From Pacificoceanicola onchidii (GTDB taxonomy: Bacteria > Pseudomonadota > Alphaproteobacteria > Rhodobacterales > Rhodobacteraceae), in assembly GCF_004804335.1 (NCBI RefSeq), contig NZ_SRXY01000003.1, positions 310,001-374,000 on the forward strand: DNA of 64,000 bases, written 5' to 3'. The position numbers and the translations under genes are program-made. A model generated the notes under the pieces. It saw only the letters and a list, made by a program, of their open reading frames with translations. It was not told the DNA's origin and did no database searches. Positions 44,696-55,600 of this stretch are shown here, piece by piece (the first letter of the stretch is position 1; every line of letters starts with the position of its first letter).

Positions 44696-45712
44696 CTACC
44701 CCCCCGAAGACCGCCGCAGCAGCTCCGCCGCATCCGGGCGGGCGAGGAACTGCTCGTCAATCTCAAGATCAGAGCTGTCCATACGCTTATGACCGGGCAC
44801 AAGCCGTTCCAGCGCATCATTCAGATCATCGGGAAGGGCGGCTGACGTGCGGTCGTCCACAATCATGCTCTCGGCGGCAATGCCTTCGGCGTAGATGATA
44901 TAGTGATCGTCGAGGATCATCTGGAAGTAGTCGATGAACCCGCCCGGCTCCTGTGTGATCGTCTTGCCGTTCACCAGATGCCGTGCGCGGACAAGCAGCT
45001 CCGACCGGCCCGCCCCCAAAGCATCGTGCCGCTGGTAGATGAACAGCCGGAAGTCCGGCGAGACAATCAGATCGGCGGTGTTGTTCAGCGTGCCCTGCGC
45101 AATCCGGATCGGCGCAAAGGCCCCGGTGGCGCGCACCGTGTGCTGGCCGACCCAGCGGATCTCCTGCACGCCGTGATCGCGGGTCAGAACCTTGTCGCCG
45201 GGTTCCAGCGCTTCTACGGGCTTTTGCGCGCCCGTCGCCAGCGTGATGGCCGTGCCGCGGGTAAAGGACGTGCAGGCAATCTGCGCAAACCGCTGCATCG
45301 CGCCGTCCCGGTCGATGCCCACCAGAACGTAATCCGTCTTCGGCTGCATCGGTGCCAGCGGATGAACGTAGACCTGACGAACATTGCCTTCCGCATCGGT
45401 CTCGACAAAAATCAGGCACTCGGCGGTGCCGCCATGGCCGCTCATGAAGGTCAGACAGCAATCGAGATGCAGGTCCGCGCCGGGCGTGCCGATCTCGCTG
45501 CTCGCCGCAATGCGGAAAGGGGAGCGGGCCAACCCGCTGAGCGCCATCGGATGCAGGGCCGCCACGGGTGAAAGGCGATAGATGTCTTCGAGCATCAGCT
45601 CATCGGCAAAACTCAGACTGTCGCCGAGATTCGCGCCGTTCACCACGCGCAAGGCGGCCCCGTCATATATGGCGAGGGTCTGGGAGGGGCGAAAGGCGCT
45701 CTGTCTACTCAT
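44696..45712 (-). CDS. Hint-domain (hedgehog/intein-like) protein
   Basis: 338 residues. Residues about 1-145 are a lead-in region of unknown type. A Hint domain follows, starting at CTSFTRGTAITLATG with the catalytic-type Cys at about 148, VEALEPGDKVLTRDHGVQEI and RWVGQHTV. ARHLVNG and a late DDHYIIYAEGI segment belong to the Hint_2 type seen in many roseobacter secreted proteins. No signal peptide and no downstream extein of any size, so if cleavage occurs it releases the N-terminal part. Single gene. Confidence 0.8.
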   Translation of the reverse strand: MSRQSAFRPSQTLAIYDGAALRVVNGANLGDSLSFADELMLEDIYRLSPVAALHPMALSGLARSPFRIAASSEIGTPGADLHLDCCLTFMSGHGGTAECLIFVETDAEGNVRQVYVHPLAPMQPKTDYVLVGIDRDGAMQRFAQIACTSFTRGTAITLATGAQKPVEALEPGDKVLTRDHGVQEIRWVGQHTVRATGAFAPIRIAQGTLNNTADLIVSPDFRLFIYQRHDALGAGRSELLVRARHLVNGKTITQEPGGFIDYFQMILDDHYIIYAEGIAAESMIVDDRTSAALPDDLNDALERLVPGHKRMDSSDLEIDEQFLARPDAAELLRRSSGG

Positions 45713-45878
45713 GCTCGTTACCGGTTCGGGCGTCTGGCGTCGTTCTCAAGACTGCCCATTGTATGCGCGCGGAATGTGTCATCATATGGCCCCGTATTCG
45801 GCCATTTACCGGCTCTGTGCGCAAGGGTGCAGTTGGGGGCGGCGGGAGTGGACCGCAAAAGAAATCAGGGAGAGACCG

Positions 45879-46658
45879 ATGGATCTGGGAATTCGCGGAA
45901 AACGGGCGCTGGTCTGCGCCTCCAGCAAAGGACTTGGACGCGGCTGCGCCGAGGCATTGGCCGAAGCAGGAGTCGATCTGGTGATGAATGCACGCGGGGC
46001 GGAGGCTCTGGAGCAGACCGCGCAGGACATACGCGACCGCTTTGGCGTATCGGTGACAACCGTGGCTGCCGATATTGTCAGCGAAGAGGGCCGCGCCAAG
46101 GTGCTGGCAGAGGCGGGGGAGATCGACATCCTCGTGACCAACGCGGGCGGCCCGCCGCCGGGCCTGTGGTCCGACTGGCAGCGCGAAGATTTCCTCGCGG
46201 CGCTCGATTCCAACATGCTGACGCCGATCGCGCTGATGTCTGCCTTGATGCCGAAGATGATTGATCGCGGCTGGGGCCGGGTGGTCAATATCACCTCGCA
46301 ATCGGTCAAGGCGCCCATCGCCGTTCTGGGGCTGTCGAACGCAGCCCGCACCGGGTTGACCGGCTATGTTGCAGGCACCGCACGTCAGGTCGCCCCGCAT
46401 GGGGTGATCGTGAACAACCTGCTGCCCGGCGTGCATGATACGGACCGCATGGTCTCGCTCGACACCGGCGTGTCTGAACAGCAGGGAATTACCCGCGATG
46501 AAGCCCGGGCACAGCGTACGGCGACAATCCCGGCACGGCGCTACGGCAGTCCGCAAGATTTCGGCGCAACCTGCGCCTACCTGTGCTCGCAGCACGCCGG
46601 CTTTATCGTCGGCCAGAACATCCTTCTGGATGGCGGCGCAACGCTGGCGACGATCTGA
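45879..46658 (+). CDS. Atypical SDR family protein lacking the Tyr-Lys pair
   Basis: 259 residues from the ATG at 45879, preceded by AGGGAGAG. Nucleotide-binding ASSKGLGRG, TNAGGPPPG (NNAG equivalent) and the terminal VGQNILLDGG are SDR features. The catalytic YxxxK is replaced: ITSQSVKAPIAVLGLSNAAR puts Ser and Arg where Tyr and Lys should be. A known SDR subgroup shares this SVKxP...LSNAxR form. The reaction is therefore uncertain. The stop is one base before the next gene's ATG. Confidence 0.82.
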   Translation: MDLGIRGKRALVCASSKGLGRGCAEALAEAGVDLVMNARGAEALEQTAQDIRDRFGVSVTTVAADIVSEEGRAKVLAEAGEIDILVTNAGGPPPGLWSDWQREDFLAALDSNMLTPIALMSALMPKMIDRGWGRVVNITSQSVKAPIAVLGLSNAARTGLTGYVAGTARQVAPHGVIVNNLLPGVHDTDRMVSLDTGVSEQQGITRDEARAQRTATIPARRYGSPQDFGATCAYLCSQHAGFIVGQNILLDGGATLATI

Positions 46659-46659
46659 C

Positions 46660-47802
46660 ATGGCGCGCGGTCCGGATGGCAAAGGCGGCGGCGCGGGGTT
46701 CTCCCTCGCCGACCAGCTCTTCAACGAAAGCAGCCTAAGCGATCTGGCGGCGGAATTTGCCGTCTTGCCCGGCTTTGACGCAGAGCGGTTCACGGCGGCT
46801 TGCGTCCCGGGCCTCGGGACGCGCGGTCTGCTGGAACGGCTCGACTGGATCGCCGATTGCCTTGAGCCGCAGCTGCCTTCGGATTTCCCGGCTATGGCAG
46901 AGGCGCTGGAAGCGGCCATGCCGCCAGAGCTGGACCGCTCCTTGAAAGACGATGACTTCGGCCGTTTCATCCATGCGGTGCCCGGCATTCTGGCGGTGCG
47001 TCACGGCATGGAAGACCCGGACCGCGCGCTCGATCTGCTCCACGCCGCGACGCGCCGGTTTTCCATGGAGTTCTACATCCGCCCGTTCCTGAACCGATGG
47101 CCGGACAAGACGCTCGCGCGGCTGGAAGACTGGTCCGAAGACGAGAACTACCACGTGCGCAGGCTGGTGAGCGAAGGCACGCGGCCCCGCCTGCCTTGGG
47201 CGCGCAACATCACGCTCGACCCGGCGGTGCCCCTGCGCTTCCTTGACCGGCTACACGCCGATCCCACGCGCTACGTCACGCGCTCCGTGGCCAACCACAT
47301 GAACGATCTGTCGAAGGTCATGCCCGAAACCGTGCTGGACCACCTGACGGCCTGGCGCAGCAGCGGCGCGCAGCAGGACAAGGAGCTGGACTGGATCACC
47401 CGCCACGCCCTGCGCACCGCTGTCAAACGCGGCGAGCGCGGCGCATTGGACCTGCTCGGCTACCGTGCAGGCGCGCTCTCGGCCACGATCGACAAGATCA
47501 CCCCGGCCCCTTGCATCGGCGCCGCTCTGGAATTCAGCGTGACGCTCCACAGCGAGGAGGCCCTGCCGGTGCTTGTGGACTACCGCCTGCGCTTCCACCG
47601 CCCCTCGGGACCGGCTGAAAAAGTGTTCAAACTGAAAACCGCCACACTCAAGCCCGGCACGCCGCTGACCCTGTCAAAACGCCACGTCCTGAAAGGCAAC
47701 GCCACCACCTTCCGCCTGCACCCCGGCCCGCATGCGGTGATCGTACAGGTCAACGGTCAGGATGTGGCCGAAGCCTCTTTCGACGTCCTCCCGGAACCAT
47801 AG
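46660..47802 (+). CDS. DNA alkylation repair protein (AlkC/AlkD HEAT-like)
   Basis: 380 residues from the ATG at 46660. All-helical HEAT-like repeats with the AlkC/AlkD-type segments ADQLFNESSLSDLAAEF, NYHVRRLVSEGTRPRLPWA, and HADPTRYVTRSVANHMNDLS. A beta-rich C-terminal domain (about 290-380) resembles the immunoglobulin-like end found in AlkC-type proteins. It probably removes alkylated bases such as 3-methyladenine. Likely co-transcribed with the atypical SDR upstream. Confidence 0.78.
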   Translation: MARGPDGKGGGAGFSLADQLFNESSLSDLAAEFAVLPGFDAERFTAACVPGLGTRGLLERLDWIADCLEPQLPSDFPAMAEALEAAMPPELDRSLKDDDFGRFIHAVPGILAVRHGMEDPDRALDLLHAATRRFSMEFYIRPFLNRWPDKTLARLEDWSEDENYHVRRLVSEGTRPRLPWARNITLDPAVPLRFLDRLHADPTRYVTRSVANHMNDLSKVMPETVLDHLTAWRSSGAQQDKELDWITRHALRTAVKRGERGALDLLGYRAGALSATIDKITPAPCIGAALEFSVTLHSEEALPVLVDYRLRFHRPSGPAEKVFKLKTATLKPGTPLTLSKRHVLKGNATTFRLHPGPHAVIVQVNGQDVAEASFDVLPEP

Positions 47803-47810
47803 CGCACAGA

Positions 47811-47873
47811 GGTTTCTTTGGGCTCAAAATACCTCGGGGAGTCGCAGCTTTGCTGCGGCGGGGCAGAGCCCCC
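47811..47873 (+). repeat. TTTCTTTGGGCTCAAAATACC repeat with GC hairpins, just after the AlkC/AlkD-like stop
   Basis: GGTTTCTTTGGGCTCAAAAT then ACCTCGGGG, CGCAGC/GCTGCG hairpin and GGGGC/GCCCC hairpin. Nearly the same as 13991-14053. It begins eight bases past the stop in sense orientation. Confidence 0.65.
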
Positions 47874-47889
47874 TTAATCCGGCGCCACC

Positions 47890-47990
47890 TGGAGCATCGT
47901 CCTGAAAAACTGCATCAAAGGCGATGCTCTATCTTTTTGTTTTGTCGCGCAATTTGATCCGAAAACCGATTCCCACTTTTCGGATTGCGC
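47890..47990 (+). repeat. Alphaproteobacterial dispersed repeat with two hairpins
   Basis: First hairpin GAGCATCG (47892) / CGATGCTC (47922) followed by TATCTTTTTGTTTTG, which also works as a terminator for the + strand gene. Second: GCGCAA...ATCCGAAAA, loop, TTTTCGGATTGCGC (47947-47990). I recognise the GATCCGAAAACCGATTCCCA style as a repeat common in alphaproteobacterial genomes. Confidence 0.6.
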
Positions 47991-47996
47991 TTCAGC

Positions 47997-48683
47997 TCAC
48001 GCCTTCGCCCATTTCGCCTCAAGCTTCTCCAGCGCAGCAATCCGCTCTTCGGTCTTGGGATGCGACATCAGCCATGCAGGCATGGCCCCGCCTCTGGAGT
48101 TGGTCAGCTCTTCGAGCTTGCGGAACAGGGACTTCTGCGGCTCAACGCCAATCCCTGATTTGACCAGCAACGCGGCGGCGTATTCGTCCGCCTCATATTC
48201 ATCCGAGCGCGACAGCCGCGCGGCCAGCACCGTGGTCAGGAAGTTGGCGATATAGACCCCGATCCCGGGCAAGAAGCGCGACAGGATCATCGCCATGGCC
48301 GTGCGCAGCGCGTTCTGGCCGGAGAAATCAATCATCCGCCGCCGCGAATGCCCCAAAGCCACGTGGCCCAGCTCATGGGCAATGACACTGGCCATCTCTT
48401 CGGCACTGACCTCCCCGGCGCGGTAGCGGCCATAAAAGCCCCGGGTGATGAAGATGCGCCCATCCGGCGCGGCGAGCCCGTTGACCGGCTCGATCTCGTA
48501 GATGTTCACCCTGATCCGGGGCAGATCCAGCGATGCGGCCATGCGGTCGGTCAGCTTCTTGAGGTCCACATCCGCCAGTTCAGAGGATTTCGCGTCCAGT
48601 TCCTTGCCCGTGCGCCAGGCAGAGAAGTGGTACATCACAAAGGCATAGCCAATGGCGAGCAGGATCGGGGCAAACTTCAGCAT
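47997..48683 (-). CDS. M48-family zinc metalloprotease
   Basis: 228 residues from the ATG at 48683. N-terminal membrane anchor (MLKFAPILLAIGYAFVMY), then the catalytic IAHELGHVALGH (HExxH, about residues 100-111) and the downstream SDEYEADEYAA, which provides the third zinc ligand. Cytoplasmic-membrane HtpX-like quality-control protease. The 339-base gap to purL is mostly repeat copy 3. Confidence 0.85.
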   Translation of the reverse strand: MLKFAPILLAIGYAFVMYHFSAWRTGKELDAKSSELADVDLKKLTDRMAASLDLPRIRVNIYEIEPVNGLAAPDGRIFITRGFYGRYRAGEVSAEEMASVIAHELGHVALGHSRRRMIDFSGQNALRTAMAMILSRFLPGIGVYIANFLTTVLAARLSRSDEYEADEYAAALLVKSGIGVEPQKSLFRKLEELTNSRGGAMPAWLMSHPKTEERIAALEKLEAKWAKA

Positions 48684-48771
48684 AGACGGAATATGGGGGC
48701 GGTGCCCGGCGAAGGAAAGAGCGGAACTGCGGGAAAGGCCCGTTTGGGCTTGCAGCTTCTGTTCACCTTCC

Positions 48772-48984
48772 CGTAGGCGCGGAATCAAGGCCGCAGGCCG
48801 CCGCGCCTATCGACGGGCCGTCCGCACGGCACGGCGATTGGATTGTCGTATCGAACCACACCGGTTTAGCGCGCCAGTGACAGGGGTAAATCAAGAGGAT
48901 CGGACGTTGGATCGCCGTACCACGGCCCGTCGATAGGCGCGGCTCGCACGCTGACGAGGAGGTCCCGGATCAAGTCCGGGACGC
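48772..48984 (+). repeat. Dispersed inverted-repeat element, copy 3
   Basis: About 213 bases and the most symmetric copy. The 5' arm (48801-48838) pairs with the 3' arm (48911-48942) over CCGCGCCTATCGACGGGCCGT (first 20 bases plus one) and ACGGCGAT. The centre has GCGCCAGTGACAGGGGTAAA. It ends with hairpin CCCGGATCAAGTCCGGG (48964-48980). It lies between the M48 and purL genes. Confidence 0.8.
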
Positions 48985-49022
48985 GCCGTGTTCAACAGCA
49001 GCCGCCAGAGCGCCAAAGCCCC

Positions 49023-51182
<2,160 letters not shown>

Positions 51183-51332
51183 GTCTGTCCCCAGGTGGTC
51201 CCACGTATGGCGTCGCGCGCTCTTTACGACAAGGATCGGCAAGGGGGAAGGGCATGCGGGCTCAAAATGGTGATGTGTGCTTGACCGCCTGCGTGCAATC
51301 GGTCTGAGATGGCGCGGCACAGAGGGGGTATC

Positions 51333-52367
51333 ATGCAGATCACAGACAATCCTTACAAAGGGCAGGGGCTGGACATTGCGGATATTCCGCTGCCCAGCGT
51401 GGATGCGGCAGGGCCCGAGCGGCTGCTGGCGCAATGCCCGGCCCATGGGGTGACGCCTCTGGTGGAGGCTGCCGCCTTGGCAGAGCGCTTCGGCGTGGCA
51501 CAGGTCTGCGTCAAGGATGAACGGGCGCGCATGGGGCTAGGCAGCTTCAAGGCGCTTGGGGCGGCTTATGTCATTGCCCATGCGGCAAACGCCATCGGCG
51601 GGGAGGCGCCTTTGTCGGGACAATGCTACGTGACCGCCTCGGCGGGAAACCACGGGCTGTCGGTCGCAGCCGGAGCCGCCGTGTTTGGCGCGAGGGCGGT
51701 GATCTACCTGTCCCAAACCGTCCCGGAAAGCTTCGCAGAGCGGCTGCGGGCGAAGGGGGCAGAGGTCGTGCGCGCGGGCGCGGACTACGAGGCCAGCATG
51801 GCCGCCGCACAACAGGCCGCAGAGGAAAACGGCTGGAGCCTGCTGAGCGATTCGTCCTGGGACGGCTATACCGAGGCCCCGCATCGGCTGATGGAGGGCT
51901 ATCTCGCCATGGCTGCGGAGATCGTGGCGCAGATGGACCCGCCACCCACGCATATTCTTTTGCAGGCGGGCGTCGGCGGGCTGGCCGGGGCCTGCGCTGC
52001 CCTGTTCCGTGACCGCTGGGGCGCGGGGCCGCGCATCATCGTGGTCGAGCCGGAGGCCGCGCCGGCGCTCTATGCCAGCATTCGCGCCGGGGCGGCTGTA
52101 GAGACCTCCGGGCCGGTCTCGTCCATGGGGCGGCTCGATTGCAAGGAACCATCGCTGATTGCCCTGCGCGGGCTGTCGCGCGATGCTGATGATTTTGCCC
52201 TGATCTCCGAAGAGGAGGCAGCGGCGGTTCTGCCTTTGCTGGATAGCGCCGGGCTGGCGAGCACGCCTTCGGGCGCAGCCGGGCTGGCGGCGGCTCTGGC
52301 CGATCCGGCTGCCTTGGGCCTCACGGCGACGTCCCGTGTCCTCGCCATCCTGAGCGAGGAGGCATGA
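51333..52367 (+). CDS. PLP-dependent ammonia-lyase, diaminopropionate ammonia-lyase-like
   Basis: 344 residues from the ATG at 51333, chosen over 51309 because AGAGGGGG lies just before it. Fold-type II PLP enzyme: the Schiff-base lysine is in [14 protein letters not shown] and the phosphate loop is near [14 protein letters not shown]. The glycine-rich [14 protein letters not shown] follows. The N-terminus (THPLV-like GVTPLVEAA) and [12 protein letters not shown] resemble diaminopropionate ammonia-lyase more than threonine dehydratase. It opens a three-gene cassette with four-base overlaps. The substrate is not known. Confidence 0.8.
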   Translation: MQITDNPYKGQGLDIADIPLPSVDAAGPERLLAQCPAHGVTPLVEAAALAERFGVAQVCVKDERARMGLGSFKALGAAYVIAHAANAIGGEAPLSGQCYVTASAGNHGLSVAAGAAVFGARAVIYLSQTVPESFAERLRAKGAEVVRAGADYEASMAAAQQAAEENGWSLLSDSSWDGYTEAPHRLMEGYLAMAAEIVAQMDPPPTHILLQAGVGGLAGACAALFRDRWGAGPRIIVVEPEAAPALYASIRAGAAVETSGPVSSMGRLDCKEPSLIALRGLSRDADDFALISEEEAAAVLPLLDSAGLASTPSGAAGLAAALADPAALGLTATSRVLAILSEEA

Positions 52368-53500
52368 GCGTTTTCCTTGAGGACGAATACAAGGCCCGCG
52401 TGATCCGCGCCCAAAAGGGCATGGCCGAGCGCGGGCTGGGCGCGCTGCTGCTCACCACCGAAGCGGAGATCCGCTATTTCACCGGCTTTCTGACCCGGTT
52501 CTGGGAAAGCCCTTCGCGGCCATGGTTCCTCGTGGTGCCAAGCCGGGGCAAACCGGTGGCCGTGATCCCCTCCATCGGCGCGGCGCTGATGGGCAAGACA
52601 TGGCTGGATGACATCCGCACATGGTCTTCGCCGGATCTGACCGATGACGGGGTGAGCCTGCTGCGCGATTGCCTGCAGGAGGTTGCGGGGCCGGGTCTGA
52701 TCGGCATGCCGATGGGGCGCGAAAGCACGTTGCGCATGCCGCTCACGGATTATGACCTGCTCGAAGCGGAACTGGGCACGCTCTCCATCGTCAGCGACGG
52801 GGGGCTGACGGCAGAGCTGCGCGCGATCAAGTCCGAGGCCGAGATCGCCTGCATCCGCGAGGCCTGTGCCATCGCCGGGCGCGCCTTTCACCGGGTGCCG
52901 GAGATTGCCCGCCCCGGCGTGCCGCTGGCGCAGGTGTTTCGGCGCTTCCAGATGCTCTGCCTAGAGGAAGGTGCCGATTGGGTGCCGTATCTGGCCGGAG
53001 GCGTTGGGCCTTTGGGCTATGACGACGTGATCTCGCCGGCCTCCGAGGCGCCGTTGCAGGCGGGCGATGTGCTGATGCTGGACACGGGCCTTGTCCGGCA
53101 GGGGTATTTTTCCGACTTTGACCGCAACTGGGCCATTGGCCATGCCGCGCCCGAGGCGCTTTCGGCCTGGCGTCAGCTTCTGGAAGCCACCGAAGCGGCC
53201 CGCGCGATTGCCAGGCCGGGCACCACCGCGTCCGAGCTGTACCACGCCATGCACGCCATCGTGGGCGGCGGCGAGGCCGGGCGTCTGGGGCACGGGCTGG
53301 GGATGCAACTGACCGAAGGGCTGTCGCTCATCGCCGCGGATCAGACCGAATTGCGCCCCGGGATGGTGATCACCCTTGAGCCGGGGATCACGCTGCCGGG
53401 GGGCGGTATCATGGTGCATGAGGACGTCTTTGCCATCACCGAGGCGGGCTGCGATCAACTCTCGCCGCCCGCACCGCCGGACCTTCCGGTGCTTGCGTGA
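52364..53500 (+). CDS. M24-family metallopeptidase (ectoine hydrolase/Xaa-Pro peptidase-like)
   Basis: 378 residues. N-terminal creatinase-like domain (about 10-140, IRYFTGFLTRFW). The C-terminal pita-bread domain has metal ligands in MLDTGLVRQGYFSDFDRN (two Asp), LGHGLGMQL (His), TLEPGI (Glu) and VHEDVF (Glu). Similar proteins open ectoine (DoeA/EutD) or cleave N-substituted amino acids. ATG overlaps the lyase gene's stop by four bases. Confidence 0.85.
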   Translation: MSVFLEDEYKARVIRAQKGMAERGLGALLLTTEAEIRYFTGFLTRFWESPSRPWFLVVPSRGKPVAVIPSIGAALMGKTWLDDIRTWSSPDLTDDGVSLLRDCLQEVAGPGLIGMPMGRESTLRMPLTDYDLLEAELGTLSIVSDGGLTAELRAIKSEAEIACIREACAIAGRAFHRVPEIARPGVPLAQVFRRFQMLCLEEGADWVPYLAGGVGPLGYDDVISPASEAPLQAGDVLMLDTGLVRQGYFSDFDRNWAIGHAAPEALSAWRQLLEATEAARAIARPGTTASELYHAMHAIVGGGEAGRLGHGLGMQLTEGLSLIAADQTELRPGMVITLEPGITLPGGGIMVHEDVFAITEAGCDQLSPPAPPDLPVLA

Positions 53501-54249
53501 GCCGGGTCTTTCCCTACACGCTCGGCCCGCCCATCGGGACGCGCGCCAATCTCGGGCTGGTGGTTCTGCAACCGGACGAGACGCTGGAACACGATTGCCG
53601 CCGCCTTCTGCCTCAGGAGGGCGTTGCGCTCTACGTGTCGCGGATCGTGTCCGGCACGGAGGTCAGCACCGATAGCCTCGGCGCAATGGAAGCACGCCTG
53701 CCGGAAGCGGCCGGGCGCTTGCCGGAAGCCGTTTCTTTCGATGTGGTTGGTTATGGCTGCACCTCCGCTACGGCCGTGATCGGCGCGCCCCGGGTCTCGG
53801 CACTGGTTCGGGAAGGTTGCTCCGCGCAAGCGGTGACAGAGCCGCTCTCGGCTTTGGTGGCGGCTTGCGGCGCTTTGGAGGTCACACGGCTCGCCTTGCT
53901 CTCGCCCTATGTGGCGGAGGTTTCTGACGGGTTGCGGAGGGCGCTGTCGGCCCAGGGCATCGAAACCCCGACCTTCGGCAGCTTTGACGAGGCGGTGGAG
54001 TCGCGGGTGGCCCGCATTGACGAAGCCTCGCTCATGGCGGCAGGACGGGCGTTGATGGCGGACGGGGACGCAGAAGCGCTGTTCCTCTCCTGCACCAACC
54101 TGCGCACGCTTGGGGTGCTGGAGGCGCTCGAACAGGAAACCGGCAAACCGGTCCTGTCCAGCAACCAGGTGCTGATCTGGCACATGCTGCGATTGGCTGG
54201 TGTGGCGGACAGGGTATCCGGCTACGGCAGGCTGTTTCGGGACGTCTGA
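53497..54249 (+). CDS. Maleate isomerase/Asp-Glu racemase-like protein (EutA-type)
   Basis: 250 residues, GTG start at 53497 overlapping the previous stop (GTGA). The NLGLVVLQPDETLEHDCRRL opening is typical of the maleate cis-trans isomerase and arylmalonate decarboxylase group. The two active cysteines are GYGCTSA (about residue 84) and FLSCTNLRT (about residue 199). EutA in ectoine degradation clusters is of this type, so the cassette combines EutA-, M24- and PLP-enzyme genes but lacks the cyclodeaminase and deacetylase. Confidence 0.82.
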   Translation: MSRVFPYTLGPPIGTRANLGLVVLQPDETLEHDCRRLLPQEGVALYVSRIVSGTEVSTDSLGAMEARLPEAAGRLPEAVSFDVVGYGCTSATAVIGAPRVSALVREGCSAQAVTEPLSALVAACGALEVTRLALLSPYVAEVSDGLRRALSAQGIETPTFGSFDEAVESRVARIDEASLMAAGRALMADGDAEALFLSCTNLRTLGVLEALEQETGKPVLSSNQVLIWHMLRLAGVADRVSGYGRLFRDV

Positions 54250-54339
54250 TCCGGATCTGGCAACCCTTGGGAGATCGTGCAGTGCAGCATCCATGCGCGC
54301 ACCTGCAGCGAACCGGGCAGGCGCAGCACGGTTTGGGCC

Positions 54340-54368
54340 AAAAAAAAGGCCGAGCAAAAAGCTCGGCC
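54340..54368 (-). terminator. Terminator of the LysR gene
   Basis: GGCCGAGC-AAAAA-GCTCGGCC; on the minus strand it is followed by eight T. It faces transcription from the LysR gene at 54528. Confidence 0.85.
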
Positions 54369-54486
54369 GAAGTCCAACAGGGAGGTATGAAGATGCTGCG
54401 CTGTTGGGCGCTTCATCGTCCATATGCCAGATATTGCATCAAGAATGATTCCATCAAGGATTAATATGTCGCAGTTGCAGCATTTC

Positions 54487-54522
54487 CGCTATGCGTGTCC
54501 TGCATGACACGCACGCATAGCG
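54487..54522. repeat. Inverted repeat at the end of the LysR gene
   Basis: CGCTATGCGTG (54487-54497) and CACGCATAGCG (54512-54522), with an inner GTGTC/GACAC pair. It lies six bases past the LysR stop. No T-run; it may stabilise the transcript end upstream of the terminator at 54340. Confidence 0.55.
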
Positions 54523-54527
54523 TGCAA

Positions 54528-55433
54528 TCAGTCGGTACCCATCGCCCTGCGGGAGCGTCGGTGTGCGATGATTTCTTCCTGAACGAAGTCCCGGAAAGCG
54601 GCTACGCGCTTGGATTGTCTCAGTTCTTCGGGATAGGCGAGGAACACCGGCACCTCGTTTGATTCCACTTCCGGAAGGACCCGGACCACATGCGGGAAAT
54701 CTTCGATGATGTAATCCGGCAGGACCCCGATCCCCAGATTTGACAGCACAGCCTGCAAAACACCGAAGTAATTGTTAACGGTCAGCGTCGCTTCGATGTC
54801 ATAGGTCATCAGCTCCTGAACCAGCTGCATCCCGGCATTCACCTGCGCCGATTTGATGTTCTGAGAGATCAGACGGTGCGTGCGCATATCCTCCATGGCC
54901 TCAGGTGTGCCATGGGCGGCGAGGTACTCGGGGGACGCATAGAGCCGCATCTTCACCGACATCAGCCGTTTGCGGACGAGGTCCGCCTGGCTGGGCTCCT
55001 TCATGCGGATCGCCACATCGGCCTCGCGCATGGGCAGGTCGAGCACGCGTTCCTCCAGCATTAGATCGATGTTGAGATCGGGGTACTTTTCATAGAGTTT
55101 GGCCAGCCTCGGCGCGAGCCAGAGCGCGCCAAAGCCGTGGGTCGTGGTGACCTTGAGCTCGCCAAAGACCTCTTCCTCGCTGTCGCGAATGCGCGCCGTC
55201 GCCGTATCGATGCGGCGCAGCATGGATTGCGTGGCGTCAAACAGAAGCTCGCCCTGTTCGGTGAGAATCAACCCGCGTGCATGGCGGTGGAACAGGGTTG
55301 TATTCAGCGCCTCTTCGAGCGCCCGAATCTGCCTTGAAACCGCCGATTGCGACAGATGCAGCGTGTCGCCCGCATGAGTCAGGCTGCCCGCATCCGCGAC
55401 GGCGTGAAATATTCTGAGTTTATCCCAATCCAT
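54528..55433 (-). CDS. LysR-family regulator, divergent from the indolepyruvate oxidoreductase gene
   Basis: 301 residues from the ATG at 55433. Helix-turn-helix near the N-terminus (LRIFHAVADAGSLTHAGDTL, LSQSAVSRQIRALEE). The substrate domain follows (ELKVTTTHGFGALWLAPRLA, LNIDLMLEERVLDLPMREAD). It most likely controls the divergent gene at 55601 and itself; a LysR-type palindrome lies in the shared 167-base gap. Confidence 0.88.
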   Translation of the reverse strand: MDWDKLRIFHAVADAGSLTHAGDTLHLSQSAVSRQIRALEEALNTTLFHRHARGLILTEQGELLFDATQSMLRRIDTATARIRDSEEEVFGELKVTTTHGFGALWLAPRLAKLYEKYPDLNIDLMLEERVLDLPMREADVAIRMKEPSQADLVRKRLMSVKMRLYASPEYLAAHGTPEAMEDMRTHRLISQNIKSAQVNAGMQLVQELMTYDIEATLTVNNYFGVLQAVLSNLGIGVLPDYIIEDFPHVVRVLPEVESNEVPVFLAYPEELRQSKRVAAFRDFVQEEIIAHRRSRRAMGTD

Positions 55434-55536
55434 TACAGCACCATTTTTTACGGCAGGAAGGTGGCTTTTGAAACAAATGCATAGCCACATCGGTAAAATA
55501 ATGTAACCGGAGAATTTTGCGAGTTTTTCCCTTCTC

Positions 55537-55555
55537 AGGTCAGTAATTGTGACCT
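55537..55555 (+). promoter_or_regulatory. LysR-type binding palindrome and possible -10 box
   Basis: AGGTCA-N7-TGACCT, a perfect six-base dyad that contains the T-N11-A LysR core. It ends where a TAATAT -10-like box begins (55555-55560), with no good -35 box at 17 bases. This layout fits activation by the divergent LysR protein. It is 45 bases before the start of the oxidoreductase gene. Confidence 0.6.
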
Positions 55556-55600
55556 AATATTGCACTACACTGCATGCATATCCAGCGTTGGGAGGCGTAG

